Source of the DNA: Lachnoclostridium sp.
GTDB taxonomy: Bacteria > Bacillota > Clostridia > Lachnospirales > Lachnospiraceae
Length of the DNA: 64,000 nucleotides
Direction: 5' to 3'
Assembly: GCA_021770065.1 (NCBI GenBank)
Contig: JAETRR010000002.1
Location: 1 to 64,000 of the forward strand
Part shown: positions 1-10,377 of the stretch, one piece after another
Position numbering within the stretch: position 1 is the first letter of the stretch
How the letters are laid out: each line of letters starts with the position of its first letter
Notes under the pieces: model-generated
Told to the model about the DNA's origin: nothing
What the model saw: the letters and a program-made list of their open reading frames with translations, nothing else
The model's database searches: none
Made by a program: the position numbers and the translations under genes

Positions 1-14
1 TATTTTTGCTGGAC

Positions 15-107
15 GGTAAAGCCGCAAAGGCGCACGAGAGGAACTTTTATGAGTGCCCTTTCGAATAAAAGTTTCTCTCATTGCCGGTGTGTCGAAGCGG
101 CTTTACC
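15..107 (+). repeat. Nested hairpin element, family 1 copy 1, upstream of PTS gene
   Basis: GGTAAAGCCGC (15-25) pairs perfectly with GCGGCTTTACC (97-107); inner stem GAGAGGAACTTTTAT / ATAAAAGTTTCTCTC. Followed by box AGTGCTGTCGCGCAGCGACT (112-131) and an RBS. Confidence 0.85.
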
Positions 108-149
108 CTTTAGTGCTGTCGCGCAGCGACTTAGAAGGAGGGAATACAT

Positions 150-2081
150 ATGGGAAAATACCATGAGCTGGCAAAGGAAATCGTTAAAAATGTCGGCGGA
201 AAAGAGAATGTTTCAGGACTGGTGCACTGTATTACAAGACTTCGTTTTACCCTGAAGGATGAGGGGATTGCAAAGGATGACGTACTAAAAGCCATGGAAG
301 GCGTTGTCACCGTAATGAAAAGCGGCGGACAGTACCAGGTGGTTATCGGCAATCATGTGCCGGAGGTATTTGAGGATGTAATGGAGCTGCTTGATCTGAA
401 AGAAGGAGGGAGCAGTGAGCCGGAACAGAAATCCGGGAAACTGCTGGACAGAGCCATTGACGCAGTATCCGGTATCTTTCAGCCGATTCTCGGAATCATG
501 GCTGCATGCGGTATGTTAAAAGGCTTAAATACACTGTTTACGGCTCTCGGCCTGTACAGTGCCGAGTGCGGAGGATATCTGATTATCAATGCGGCCGGTG
601 ATGCACTGTTTACCTTTCTGCCGCTGTTTCTGGGCTATACGGCGGCGAAGAAATTCGGCTTAAAGCCTATGCTCGGCCTTGCCGTCGGAGCGGCTATGTG
701 CTATCCGGGTATCCAGGCAGGAACTTTGTCGGCAGGACTGGATCCGATGTACCGCCTGCTGGACGGAACTATGTTTGCATCCCCGGTTTATATTGACTTT
801 TTCGGTATTCCCGTAATTTCCGTGGATTATACGGGAACGGTGATACCTGTGATTCTGGCGGTGTGGTTTGCGTCCAAATGTGAGAAGTTTTTTAATAAGC
901 TGATTCCGGATCTCGTGAAATTTTTCTTCGTGCCCATGCTGACCCTGCTTGTGACACTGCCGGTTTCCGTGATTTTCTTAGGACCGGTTGCTACTTTTGG
1001 CTCCACGCTGATTTCGGAGTTTACATTGGCGATTCGCGGCTTTAGTCCTCTGCTGGCAGGAGGAATCGTAGGCTTTACCTGGCAGATACTTGTTATCTTC
1101 GGTATGCACTGGGGATTCATCCCGGTTTACATCAATAATGTAATGACTCTGGGATACGATAACGTAATGATGCCGTTCTTTGCCTGTACTTTTGCCACCT
1201 CTGCGGTTGTGCTAGCAATCTTCTTTAAGACAAAGGATAAAAAGCTTCGGGAAATGGCGATTCCCAACTTTATCTCCGGTATTTTCGGCGTGACGGAACC
1301 GGCTATTTACGGTATATTGCTGCCTCTTAAGAAGCCCTTTATCATCAGCTGTATTGCAGGCGGTATCGGGGGTGCATTTTATGGACAATTTAACTTCCGG
1401 AAATTTATCCTGGGCGGTATGGGAATCTTTGAACTGCCCAATATGATGAATCCGGACGGAACGATGGGTAATATCATTGTTGCCTTTGCAGGTATTGCAA
1501 TCTCTATGGCAGTGGGATTTGTGCTGACACTGATTTTCTATAAGGATAAGACACAGGAAGTCTTAGGGAAGGCACAAAGATCCAGTTTTGAGACGGAGAA
1601 GGGGGCAGCAGAAGCGAAGGCTGTGGACGGGAAAATTCTGATTGCCAGCCCTCTGAAGGGGAAAACAGTAAAATTGGAGAATGTGAAGGATGAGGCTTTC
1701 TCCTCCGGAGCACTGGGAAAGGGCATTGCCATTGAGCCGGATGAGGGCGTGCTCTATGCACCTGCGGACGGGACAGTTTCCGCTCTCTTTCCGACGGGTC
1801 ATGCCATCGGCCTCACAACAGATACGGGACTGGAACTTTTGATGCATGTGGGTATGGACACGGTGCAGCTTGACGGTAAGGGGTTCAGGGCTTTCGTGGA
1901 AGCGGGCGACAAAGTGAAGCAGGGACAGAAACTTCTGGAGTTTGACATGAAAGTGATTGGCGAGGCCGGCTATTCTCTGGTGACGCCGGTGCTGGTAACC
2001 AATTCTGATGATTTTGAGCAGGTAGAGCCGCAGGAGGCAGAGCATGTGCAGGCAGGCGATCTGCTGCTGAGCGTGATATGA
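150..2081 (+). CDS. PTS beta-glucoside transporter subunit IIABC
   Basis: N-terminal EIIB ([11 protein letters not shown]), IIC membrane region, C-terminal EIIA (LLMHVGMDTVQLDGKGF). Confidence 0.93.
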   Translation: MGKYHELAKEIVKNVGGKENVSGLVHCITRLRFTLKDEGIAKDDVLKAMEGVVTVMKSGGQYQVVIGNHVPEVFEDVMELLDLKEGGSSEPEQKSGKLLDRAIDAVSGIFQPILGIMAACGMLKGLNTLFTALGLYSAECGGYLIINAAGDALFTFLPLFLGYTAAKKFGLKPMLGLAVGAAMCYPGIQAGTLSAGLDPMYRLLDGTMFASPVYIDFFGIPVISVDYTGTVIPVILAVWFASKCEKFFNKLIPDLVKFFFVPMLTLLVTLPVSVIFLGPVATFGSTLISEFTLAIRGFSPLLAGGIVGFTWQILVIFGMHWGFIPVYINNVMTLGYDNVMMPFFACTFATSAVVLAIFFKTKDKKLREMAIPNFISGIFGVTEPAIYGILLPLKKPFIISCIAGGIGGAFYGQFNFRKFILGGMGIFELPNMMNPDGTMGNIIVAFAGIAISMAVGFVLTLIFYKDKTQEVLGKAQRSSFETEKGAAEAKAVDGKILIASPLKGKTVKLENVKDEAFSSGALGKGIAIEPDEGVLYAPADGTVSALFPTGHAIGLTTDTGLELLMHVGMDTVQLDGKGFRAFVEAGDKVKQGQKLLEFDMKVIGEAGYSLVTPVLVTNSDDFEQVEPQEAEHVQAGDLLLSVI

Positions 2082-2115
2082 TTCGGAAACTGCTTAGAGC
2101 TGTCGCGCAGCGACT

Positions 2116-2207
2116 GGTAAAGTCGCAAAGGCACACGAGAGGAACTTTCATGAGTGCCTTTCGAATGAAAGTTCCTCTCAATGCCAGTGTGTCGAAGCGA
2201 CTTTATC
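2116..2207 (+). repeat. Nested hairpin element, family 1 copy 2, between PTS and GH1 genes
   Basis: GGTAAAGTCGC / GCGACTTTATC outer stem and GAGAGGAACTTTCAT / ATGAAAGTTCCTCTC inner stem; compensatory changes relative to copy 1. Flanked by identical 20-bp boxes AGAGCTGTCGCGCAGCGACT at 2096-2115 and 2212-2231. Confidence 0.88.
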
Positions 2208-2234
2208 CTTTAGAGCTGTCGCGCAGCGACTTAG

Positions 2235-3668
<1,434 letters not shown>

Positions 3669-3827
3669 AATGAATTAAGGGCATCCGTGGGGACAAGGGT
3701 GCTCTTTTTCTGCAGTATTAACGTATTCCGGCAGGCATTGAGGCAGGGGATAAAAAATAAATCGTCAAGAGAAAACACTTGACACCTGCTCCTTTTTCGT
3801 GTAAGATAATCCAGGCAGGTGAAAAGC

Positions 3828-4160
3828 ATGGAAAAGATTCTGGAGCAGACACTGCTGTATGATTTTTACGGAGAGCTTCTGACAGAGCATCAAAAGCAGA
3901 TATATGAGGATGTAGTCCTCAATGACTACGGCTTCAGCGAGGTGGCCCAGGAACAGGGCATCAGCCGTCAGGGAGTTCACGATCTGGTTAAGCGCTGCAA
4001 CCGGATTCTGCAGGAGTATGAATCCAAACTCCATCTGGTAGAGCGTTTTCTTACCATTAAGAGGCGGATAGAGGAGATGGAAAGCTCCTTAAGAGACACG
4101 GAAGAACCGGATAAGGGACAGCTTACCCGGCAGCTACAGGACATATTGGAGAATTTGTAG
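3828..4160 (+). CDS. ylxM: YlxM family putative DNA-binding protein, SRP operon
   Basis: [26 protein letters not shown] ([21 protein letters not shown]), abuts ffh. Confidence 0.9.
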   Translation: MEKILEQTLLYDFYGELLTEHQKQIYEDVVLNDYGFSEVAQEQGISRQGVHDLVKRCNRILQEYESKLHLVERFLTIKRRIEEMESSLRDTEEPDKGQLTRQLQDILENL

Positions 4161-5510
4161 ATGGCATTTGAAAGTTTATCCGATAAATTACAGAATGTAT
4201 TCAAAAGCCTGCGGGGCAAAGGCCGTCTCACAGAGGCTGACGTAAAAGCGGCCTTAAAGGAAGTGAAGATGGCTCTCTTAGAGGCCGATGTAAGCTTCAA
4301 GGTGGTAAAGCAGTTCATCAAGTCCGTAGAAGAACGGGCTGTAGGCGCCGATGTTATGAACAGTCTGACACCGGGCCAGATGGTGATCAAGATCGTCCAT
4401 GAGGAAATGATTAACCTCATGGGAAGCGAGACTACAGAACTGAAGCTGAGAGGCGGAAACGAAGTAACCGTCCTTATGATGATGGGCCTCCAGGGTGCCG
4501 GCAAAACCACCACGGCGGCTAAGATAGCCGGGAAGCTTAAAAGCAAGGGGAAGAAGCCTTTGCTTGCGGCCTGTGACGTATACCGTCCGGCAGCGATCCG
4601 GCAGCTCCAGGTGAACGGAGAAAAGCAGGGCGTGGAAGTATTCACTATGGGTGAGAACCAGAAGCCGGTGAATATCGCCAGGGGCGCCTATGAGCATGCA
4701 AAAAAGAATGGTTTCAACGTGCTGATTCTGGACACTGCGGGCCGCCTTCATGTAGATGAGGACATGATGGCAGAGCTCCAGGAGATTGCGTCCAGTCTGG
4801 AGATAGACCAGGCGCTTCTGACCGTTGACGCCATGACCGGCCAGGATGCGGTCAATGTGGCGAGTACCTTTGATGAAAAGATTGGAATAGACGGGGTAAT
4901 CCTTACCAAGCTGGACGGGGATACCAGAGGCGGTGCCGCGCTGTCCATCAAGGCAGTGACCGGTAAGCCCATCCTTTTTGTCGGCATGGGAGAGAAGCTG
5001 AGCGATCTGGAACAGTTCTATCCGGACCGCATGGCCTCACGTATCCTGGGCATGGGCGATGTGCTGACCCTTATTGAAAAGGCTCAGGAATCCGTGGATG
5101 AGGAAAAGGCCAAAGCCATGACCCAGAAGCTGAAAAAAGCCCAGTTCGGCTTTGACGACTATCTGGAAAGCATGAACCAGATGCGCAAGATGGGAGGCCT
5201 GGCAAGCATTCTCTCCATGATGCCCGGAATGGGCAGCCAGCTCAAAGGGCTGGAGGATGCCATTGACGAGAAGAAAATGGCGCAGATCGAGGCCATTATC
5301 CTCTCTATGACCCCGAAGGAACGCTCCAATCCGGAGATTTTAAATCCGTCCCGAAAGCACCGCATTGCGAAGGGAGCCGGAGTGGATATTGCAGAGGTAA
5401 ACCGCCTGGTAAAGCAGTTTGACCAGATGCGCAAGATGATGAAGCAGATGCCCGGCATGATGGGGGGCAGAGGTTTTGGTAAAAAGGGACGTTTCCGAAT
5501 GCCCTTTTAA
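4161..5510 (+). CDS. ffh: Signal recognition particle protein Ffh
   Basis: GLQGAGKTTTAAKIA G1 motif, DTAGRLHVDEDMM, TKLDGDTRGGAALS, Met-rich M domain. Confidence 0.97.
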   Translation: MAFESLSDKLQNVFKSLRGKGRLTEADVKAALKEVKMALLEADVSFKVVKQFIKSVEERAVGADVMNSLTPGQMVIKIVHEEMINLMGSETTELKLRGGNEVTVLMMMGLQGAGKTTTAAKIAGKLKSKGKKPLLAACDVYRPAAIRQLQVNGEKQGVEVFTMGENQKPVNIARGAYEHAKKNGFNVLILDTAGRLHVDEDMMAELQEIASSLEIDQALLTVDAMTGQDAVNVASTFDEKIGIDGVILTKLDGDTRGGAALSIKAVTGKPILFVGMGEKLSDLEQFYPDRMASRILGMGDVLTLIEKAQESVDEEKAKAMTQKLKKAQFGFDDYLESMNQMRKMGGLASILSMMPGMGSQLKGLEDAIDEKKMAQIEAIILSMTPKERSNPEILNPSRKHRIAKGAGVDIAEVNRLVKQFDQMRKMMKQMPGMMGGRGFGKKGRFRMPF

Positions 5511-5558
5511 CATAAAAGAAAGCAAAAGAAGAACTTATTATTTTGGAGGTGAAAAGAG

Positions 5559-5804
5559 ATGGCAGTAAAAATCAGGTTAAGAAGAATGGGTCAGAAGAAA
5601 GCTCCTTTCTATAGAATTATCGTAGCAGATTCCAGATCCCCGAGAGACGGCAGATTCATCGAGGAGATCGGCACCTACGACCCGAGCACAGACCCCAGCA
5701 CATTCAACGTAGATGTTGAGGCAGCAAAGAAGTGGCTGAACAACGGCGCACAGCCCACAGAGGTAGTCGGCAAGATCCTGAAGGCCGCTGGTGTTGAGAA
5801 ATAA
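5559..5804 (+). CDS. rpsP: 30S ribosomal protein S16
   Basis: [42 protein letters not shown]. Confidence 0.98.
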   Translation: MAVKIRLRRMGQKKAPFYRIIVADSRSPRDGRFIEEIGTYDPSTDPSTFNVDVEAAKKWLNNGAQPTEVVGKILKAAGVEK

Positions 5805-5881
5805 ACCACAAAGCTTGGAAAAGGCAACAGCGTAGTTGCTGTTCACAAATAGAATAGTAACGTCGCATTCGGAGGAAAAAT

Positions 5882-6112
5882 ATGAAAGAATTAGTAGAGG
5901 TGATTGCAAAATCACTGGTAGAGCATCCGGAAGAAGTTGCTGTTACAGAGACGGAGAATGAGAAAACCATTCTTGTTGAGCTTCGCGTGGCACCGTCCGA
6001 TATGGGAAAGGTGATCGGCAAACAAGGCCGTATCGCAAAAGCGATCCGCTGTGTGGTGAAAGCAGCAGCATCAAAGGAAGAAAAGAAGGTTGTAGTGGAG
6101 ATTCTTCAGTAG
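5882..6112 (+). CDS. khpA: KH domain RNA-binding protein (KhpA/YlqC)
   Basis: MKELVEVIAKSLVEHPEEV, KH motif APSDMGKVIGKQGRIAKAIR. Confidence 0.93.
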   Translation: MKELVEVIAKSLVEHPEEVAVTETENEKTILVELRVAPSDMGKVIGKQGRIAKAIRCVVKAAASKEEKKVVVEILQ

Positions 6113-6131
6113 AATTGCCACAGAACAGACA

Positions 6132-6157
6132 AGCGGGTGGAGACACCCGCTGTTTTT
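6132..6157 (+). terminator. Hairpin plus T-run between khpA and rimM
   Basis: AGCGGGTG-GAGA-CACCCGCT-GTTTTT. Confidence 0.7.
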
Positions 6158-6224
6158 CACGATTCACGGTAAAAATCTTCCGCAAGGCAGAATTTTACGG
6201 AACGATGGATGAAAGGAGCAGAGC

Positions 6225-6734
6225 ATGGAGCCGTATTTAAGAGTAGGCGTTATTGCATCCACCCATGGCCTGAAAGGCGAAGTCAAGGTATTTCCCACCA
6301 CAGATGATCCGCAGCGTTTCCTTGAGCTTAAAAAAGTGCTTCTGGATACCGGACATGAATACAGACCCCTGGAGGTGGCCGGCGTGAAGTTTTTCAAAAA
6401 CCAGGTCATTTTAAAATTTCGGGAGTTCCAGGATATTAACGAAGTGGAACAGTACAAAGGAAAGGATCTGCTGGTGACACGGGAACAGGCAGTCCCGCTC
6501 ATGGAAAATGAGAATTTCATCACGGATCTCATCGGCATGGAGGTCTATACGGACGAGGATAAGCGTCTGGGAATACTGACAGACGTCCTGCAGACAGGAG
6601 CCAATGATGTCTATGCAGTAAAGACGGACGAGGGAAAAGAAGTGCTCCTGCCGGCCATTCCCTCCTGTATCCTTAAGGTAAATGTGGAAGAAGCCCGGAT
6701 GACGGTGCATATATTGGAAGGATTGTTAGAGTAA
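6225..6734 (+). CDS. rimM: Ribosome maturation factor RimM
   Basis: LRVGVIASTHGLKGEVKVFPTTDDPQRF and C-terminal IPSCILKVNVEEARMTVHILEGLLE. Confidence 0.96.
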   Translation: MEPYLRVGVIASTHGLKGEVKVFPTTDDPQRFLELKKVLLDTGHEYRPLEVAGVKFFKNQVILKFREFQDINEVEQYKGKDLLVTREQAVPLMENENFITDLIGMEVYTDEDKRLGILTDVLQTGANDVYAVKTDEGKEVLLPAIPSCILKVNVEEARMTVHILEGLLE

Positions 6735-7798
6735 TGAACTATCACGTATTAACGCTGTTTCCGGAAATGATTGAACAGGGGCTTCACACAAGTATTCTGG
6801 GCCGGGCCATGGAGAAAGGAATCATAGGCCTTGAGGCTGTGGATATCCGGGATTACACAGAGGACAGGCACAGAAAGGCGGATGATTATCCTTACGGCGG
6901 CGGCGCGGGCATGGTGATGCAGGCGGAGCCGGTATTCCGGGCCTGTGAGTCTGTACAGAGCCGGATAAAGGGAAAAAGAGCCAGAGTAATTTATGCAACT
7001 CCGCAGGGAAGAGTTTTTGATCAGGCTCTGGCAGAAGAGCTGGCAAAGGAAGAAGATTTGATTCTGCTCTGCGGCCATTACGAGGGAATTGATGAGCGCG
7101 TTCTGGAGGAAGTGGTGACGGATTACGTGTCGATCGGAGATTATGTGCTCACCGGAGGGGAACTTCCGGCTATGGTGATGATAGATGCCGTTTCCCGTCT
7201 GGTTCCCGGAGTTCTAAGCAATGAGGTATCTGCAGAATTCGAGACATTCCATGACAATCTGCTGGAATATCCCCAGTACAGCCGTCCGGAGGTATGGAGG
7301 GGAAAGCCTGTGCCCCGAGTGCTTCTTTGCGGAGATCACGATCGCATCGAGGACTGGCGGAGAGAGCAGTCGATTCTGCGGACCAGGATACGCCGTCCGG
7401 ATCTCTACGGACAGTATCAGAAGAACCGGGAGGCAGAGAGAAAGGCTCCGTCCAAAAAACGTTTAAGGCTGGTTCTGGCAGAAAAACCGATTCTGGCAGA
7501 CGAGTCCTGGGCACAGGAATTCCGGAGGCTTGTTTCGGAATCGGGTCTGGAACTGGTTCTGGTGTCAGAGGATACTCCGGACAGATTTCGCAGGGTTTTG
7601 GAGGAAAAGAAGTGCAGAAGGCAGGAAATTCTGGTGTTTGCCGCTTCCGCAGAAAGCGTGCTTGCGGCACGGGAGGATAAGCTTCGTACCATTTATTTTC
7701 CCATGGACAGCAGGGAACAAGAGCCGGAGGGGTTGATTTATTACCGGAAAATTTCTGATCTGCTTGAGGGGATGGCTGTTTTACGCAGACTGGTATAA
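6734..7798 (+). CDS. trmD: tRNA (guanine-N1)-methyltransferase TrmD with a C-terminal extension of roughly 110 residues
   Basis: YPYGGGAGMVMQAEP, LLCGHYEGIDERV, SIGDYVLTGGELPA; canonical TrmD ends near residue 240, ORF continues to 354 aa. Confidence 0.95.
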   Translation: MNYHVLTLFPEMIEQGLHTSILGRAMEKGIIGLEAVDIRDYTEDRHRKADDYPYGGGAGMVMQAEPVFRACESVQSRIKGKRARVIYATPQGRVFDQALAEELAKEEDLILLCGHYEGIDERVLEEVVTDYVSIGDYVLTGGELPAMVMIDAVSRLVPGVLSNEVSAEFETFHDNLLEYPQYSRPEVWRGKPVPRVLLCGDHDRIEDWRREQSILRTRIRRPDLYGQYQKNREAERKAPSKKRLRLVLAEKPILADESWAQEFRRLVSESGLELVLVSEDTPDRFRRVLEEKKCRRQEILVFAASAESVLAAREDKLRTIYFPMDSREQEPEGLIYYRKISDLLEGMAVLRRLV

Positions 7799-7826
7799 AG
7801 TTTTCTCTGCATAGGTCTGTGTATAC

Positions 7827-7862
7827 AAAAAAGAAGCTGCCGCAACCGCAGCAGCTTCTTTT
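7827..7862. terminator. Bidirectional terminator between trmD and rpmB
   Basis: AAAAGAAGCTGC-CGCAACCGCA-GCAGCTTCTTTT between convergent genes. Confidence 0.8.
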
Positions 7863-7874
7863 AATATCCACACG

Positions 7875-8060
7875 TTACGCTCTTTCCACTTTGCCGGATC
7901 TCAGACAAGAAGTACAAACATACATCTTCTTGGAGCCGCCATCAACCTTAACTCTTACAGACTTAACATTGGATTTCCACATCTTATTGGAACGTCTATG
8001 TGAATGACTTACAGCATTACCGAAGTGAGCGCCTTTTTCACAAATTGCACATTTAGCCAT
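7875..8060 (-). CDS. rpmB: 50S ribosomal protein L28
   Basis: MAKCAICEKGAHFGNAVSHSHRRSNKMWKSNVKSVRVKVDGG; start at the internal ATG with AGGAGGTGC RBS. Confidence 0.96.
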   Translation of the reverse strand: MAKCAICEKGAHFGNAVSHSHRRSNKMWKSNVKSVRVKVDGGSKKMYVCTSCLRSGKVERA

Positions 8061-8331
8061 CTTAGCACCTCCTTGATCTTTAGTGAACCCTATATCTAGG
8101 CTCGCAACATGTATTATTCTAGCAGAAAGTACTATATTTTGCAAGCATTAATTTGAAAATATTGCAACTTTTTGAGAAACTGGTTAAAATTTGAAAAACC
8201 ACTTTGAATTTTAAAGGAAAAAGGGTATACTGTCCATATGGAATAATATATGGTCTGTGTCCGCAGCCAGCTTTCCGCATACCGGCAGGTGAAGCCGGAC
8301 ATGTTAAAAAACATAAATGGAGGTAATCATA

Positions 8332-8688
8332 ATGAAGGGACTTATGAATACACAACTAGGTGCAGTAATCATCGACCCGGAAGTCATAGCCAGATACGCC
8401 GGTTCCGTAGCCGTGGAATGCTTCGGCATTGTAGGCATGGCCATGGTCAATGTCCGTGACGGCATTGTGAAGCTGCTGCGGGGCGACAATCTGACCCGGG
8501 GCGTCAACGTCCAGATAAACGACAACCGTATCACTTTGTCCTTCCACGTGATCGTATCCTACGGAGTCAGCATTTCCGCAGTATCTGACAATCTGATCAG
8601 CAACGTAAAGTACAAGGTGGAGGAATTCACAGGCATGTCCATCGAGAAAATCAACATCTTTGTAGAAGGTGTACGGGTAATAGACTAA
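8332..8688 (+). CDS. Asp23/Gls24 family envelope stress response protein
   Basis: MKGLMNTQLGAVIIDPEVIARYAGSVAVECFGIVGMA; upstream of DAK2 protein. Confidence 0.9.
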   Translation: MKGLMNTQLGAVIIDPEVIARYAGSVAVECFGIVGMAMVNVRDGIVKLLRGDNLTRGVNVQINDNRITLSFHVIVSYGVSISAVSDNLISNVKYKVEEFTGMSIEKINIFVEGVRVID

Positions 8689-8712
8689 TAGCAGGAGGAG
8701 CTTAGCGAAGTT

Positions 8713-10374
8713 ATGAAGACCATAGATGTAGAAACACTGACAAAGATGTTCCTGGCCGGTGCCAAAAATCTGGAGGCAAAAAAAGAGTGGATCAATGAGC
8801 TGAACGTATTTCCCGTTCCCGACGGAGATACGGGAACCAATATGACGCTAACCATTATGTCAGCCGCCTCTGAGGTAAATAACCTGCCGGTGCGTACCAT
8901 GGAGTCCGTGGCAAAGGCCGTCTCCTCCGGATCCCTGCGCGGGGCAAGAGGCAACTCCGGCGTCATCCTTTCCCAGCTTTTACGCGGCTTTACCAAGGGA
9001 ATCCGCAGTTACGAGACACTGGATGCCGTAATCTTTGCCAACGCCTTTCAGAAGGCGGTGGAGACCGCTTACAAAGCGGTTATGAAGCCTAAGGAGGGCA
9101 CCATTCTTACTGTAGCCAGAGGAGCTGCAGACAAAGCATCCGAGCTTGCACAGTTAGAGGACGATTTGGAGATATTCTTCCGCGAGATCATCAAGGAAGC
9201 GGAGGCCGTCCTCCTGAAGACACCGGAGCTTCTGCCCGTATTAAAGGAAGCGGGCGTCGTGGATTCCGGCGGACAGGGACTTGTAGAGGTCTTAAAGGGT
9301 GCCTATGATGCTTTCCTGGGCAAAGAGGTTGACTATACCTTTGAAGCTCCCAAGGCGGCGCCCGTGAAGATCAGCGCCCAGACCGAGGCAGATATTAAGT
9401 TCGGCTACTGTACCGAATTTATCATTATGCTGAATGAAGAATTCTCATCCGAGACGGAGCAAGAATTCAAGGGATTCCTGGAGTCTATCGGAGATTCCAT
9501 TGTGTGCGTGGCTGACGATGATATCGTGAAAATCCACGTACATACCAATCATCCCGGGCAGGCCATTGAGAAGGCTCTGACCTACGGCTCCCTGTCCCGG
9601 CTGAAGATTGATAATATGCGTGAAGAACACGAGGAAAAACTGATAAAGGATGCTTCCCGGATTGCGGCAGAGCAGGCGGCCGAGGAAGCTGCGAAGAAAG
9701 CGGCGCAGCCCAGAAAAGAGATGGGCTTTATTTCCGTATCCATCGGAGAGGGAATCGGAGAGATCTTCCGGGGGCTTGGCGTGGACTATCTGATTGAGGG
9801 CGGCCAGACCATGAACCCCAGTACCGAAGATATGTTAAATGCCATTGACCAGGTCAATGCGGATCACATTTTCATCCTGCCCAATAACAAGAACATCATC
9901 CTGGCGGCCAACCAGGCCCAGGCCCTGTGCAAAGATAAGGATATTATTGTAGTGCCCACCAAGACGGTGCCGCAGGGAATCACAGCCATGATCAACTACA
10001 TTCCCGATATGTCGCCCAGGGAGAATGAGGAGCGGATGGCAGAGGAGATTCAGAATGTAAAGACCGGACAGGTAACCTACGCCGTCCGGGATACTCATCT
10101 GGATGATAAGGAGATCAAAGAAGGAGACATTATGGGAATCGGGGATCACTCCATCCTGTCCGTAGGAGGTGAGATTGCGGACGTGACCCTTGATATGTTC
10201 CGGGAACTTATTGATGAGGATTCTGAGCTTATCAGCATTTACTATGGAGAGGGTGTCAGCGGGGATGAGGCAGAAAGCCTTGGGGCAAAGCTTGGGGAAG
10301 CTTATCCCGACTGCGATATTGAGGTGCATTTCGGCGGCCAGCCTATTTACTATTATGTAGTATCCGTGGAGTAA
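8713..10374 (+). CDS. DAK2 domain-containing protein (YloV/FakA-like)
   Basis: NVFPVPDGDTGTNMTLT, SLRGARGNSGVILSQLLRGF. Confidence 0.94.
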   Translation: MKTIDVETLTKMFLAGAKNLEAKKEWINELNVFPVPDGDTGTNMTLTIMSAASEVNNLPVRTMESVAKAVSSGSLRGARGNSGVILSQLLRGFTKGIRSYETLDAVIFANAFQKAVETAYKAVMKPKEGTILTVARGAADKASELAQLEDDLEIFFREIIKEAEAVLLKTPELLPVLKEAGVVDSGGQGLVEVLKGAYDAFLGKEVDYTFEAPKAAPVKISAQTEADIKFGYCTEFIIMLNEEFSSETEQEFKGFLESIGDSIVCVADDDIVKIHVHTNHPGQAIEKALTYGSLSRLKIDNMREEHEEKLIKDASRIAAEQAAEEAAKKAAQPRKEMGFISVSIGEGIGEIFRGLGVDYLIEGGQTMNPSTEDMLNAIDQVNADHIFILPNNKNIILAANQAQALCKDKDIIVVPTKTVPQGITAMINYIPDMSPRENEERMAEEIQNVKTGQVTYAVRDTHLDDKEIKEGDIMGIGDHSILSVGGEIADVTLDMFRELIDEDSELISIYYGEGVSGDEAESLGAKLGEAYPDCDIEVHFGGQPIYYYVVSVE

Positions 10375-10377
10375 TAT

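Noticed and set aside
7170-7871. 233-aa minus-strand ORF
   Set aside because: Antisense to trmD and runs through the terminator; Pro-rich shadow frame.
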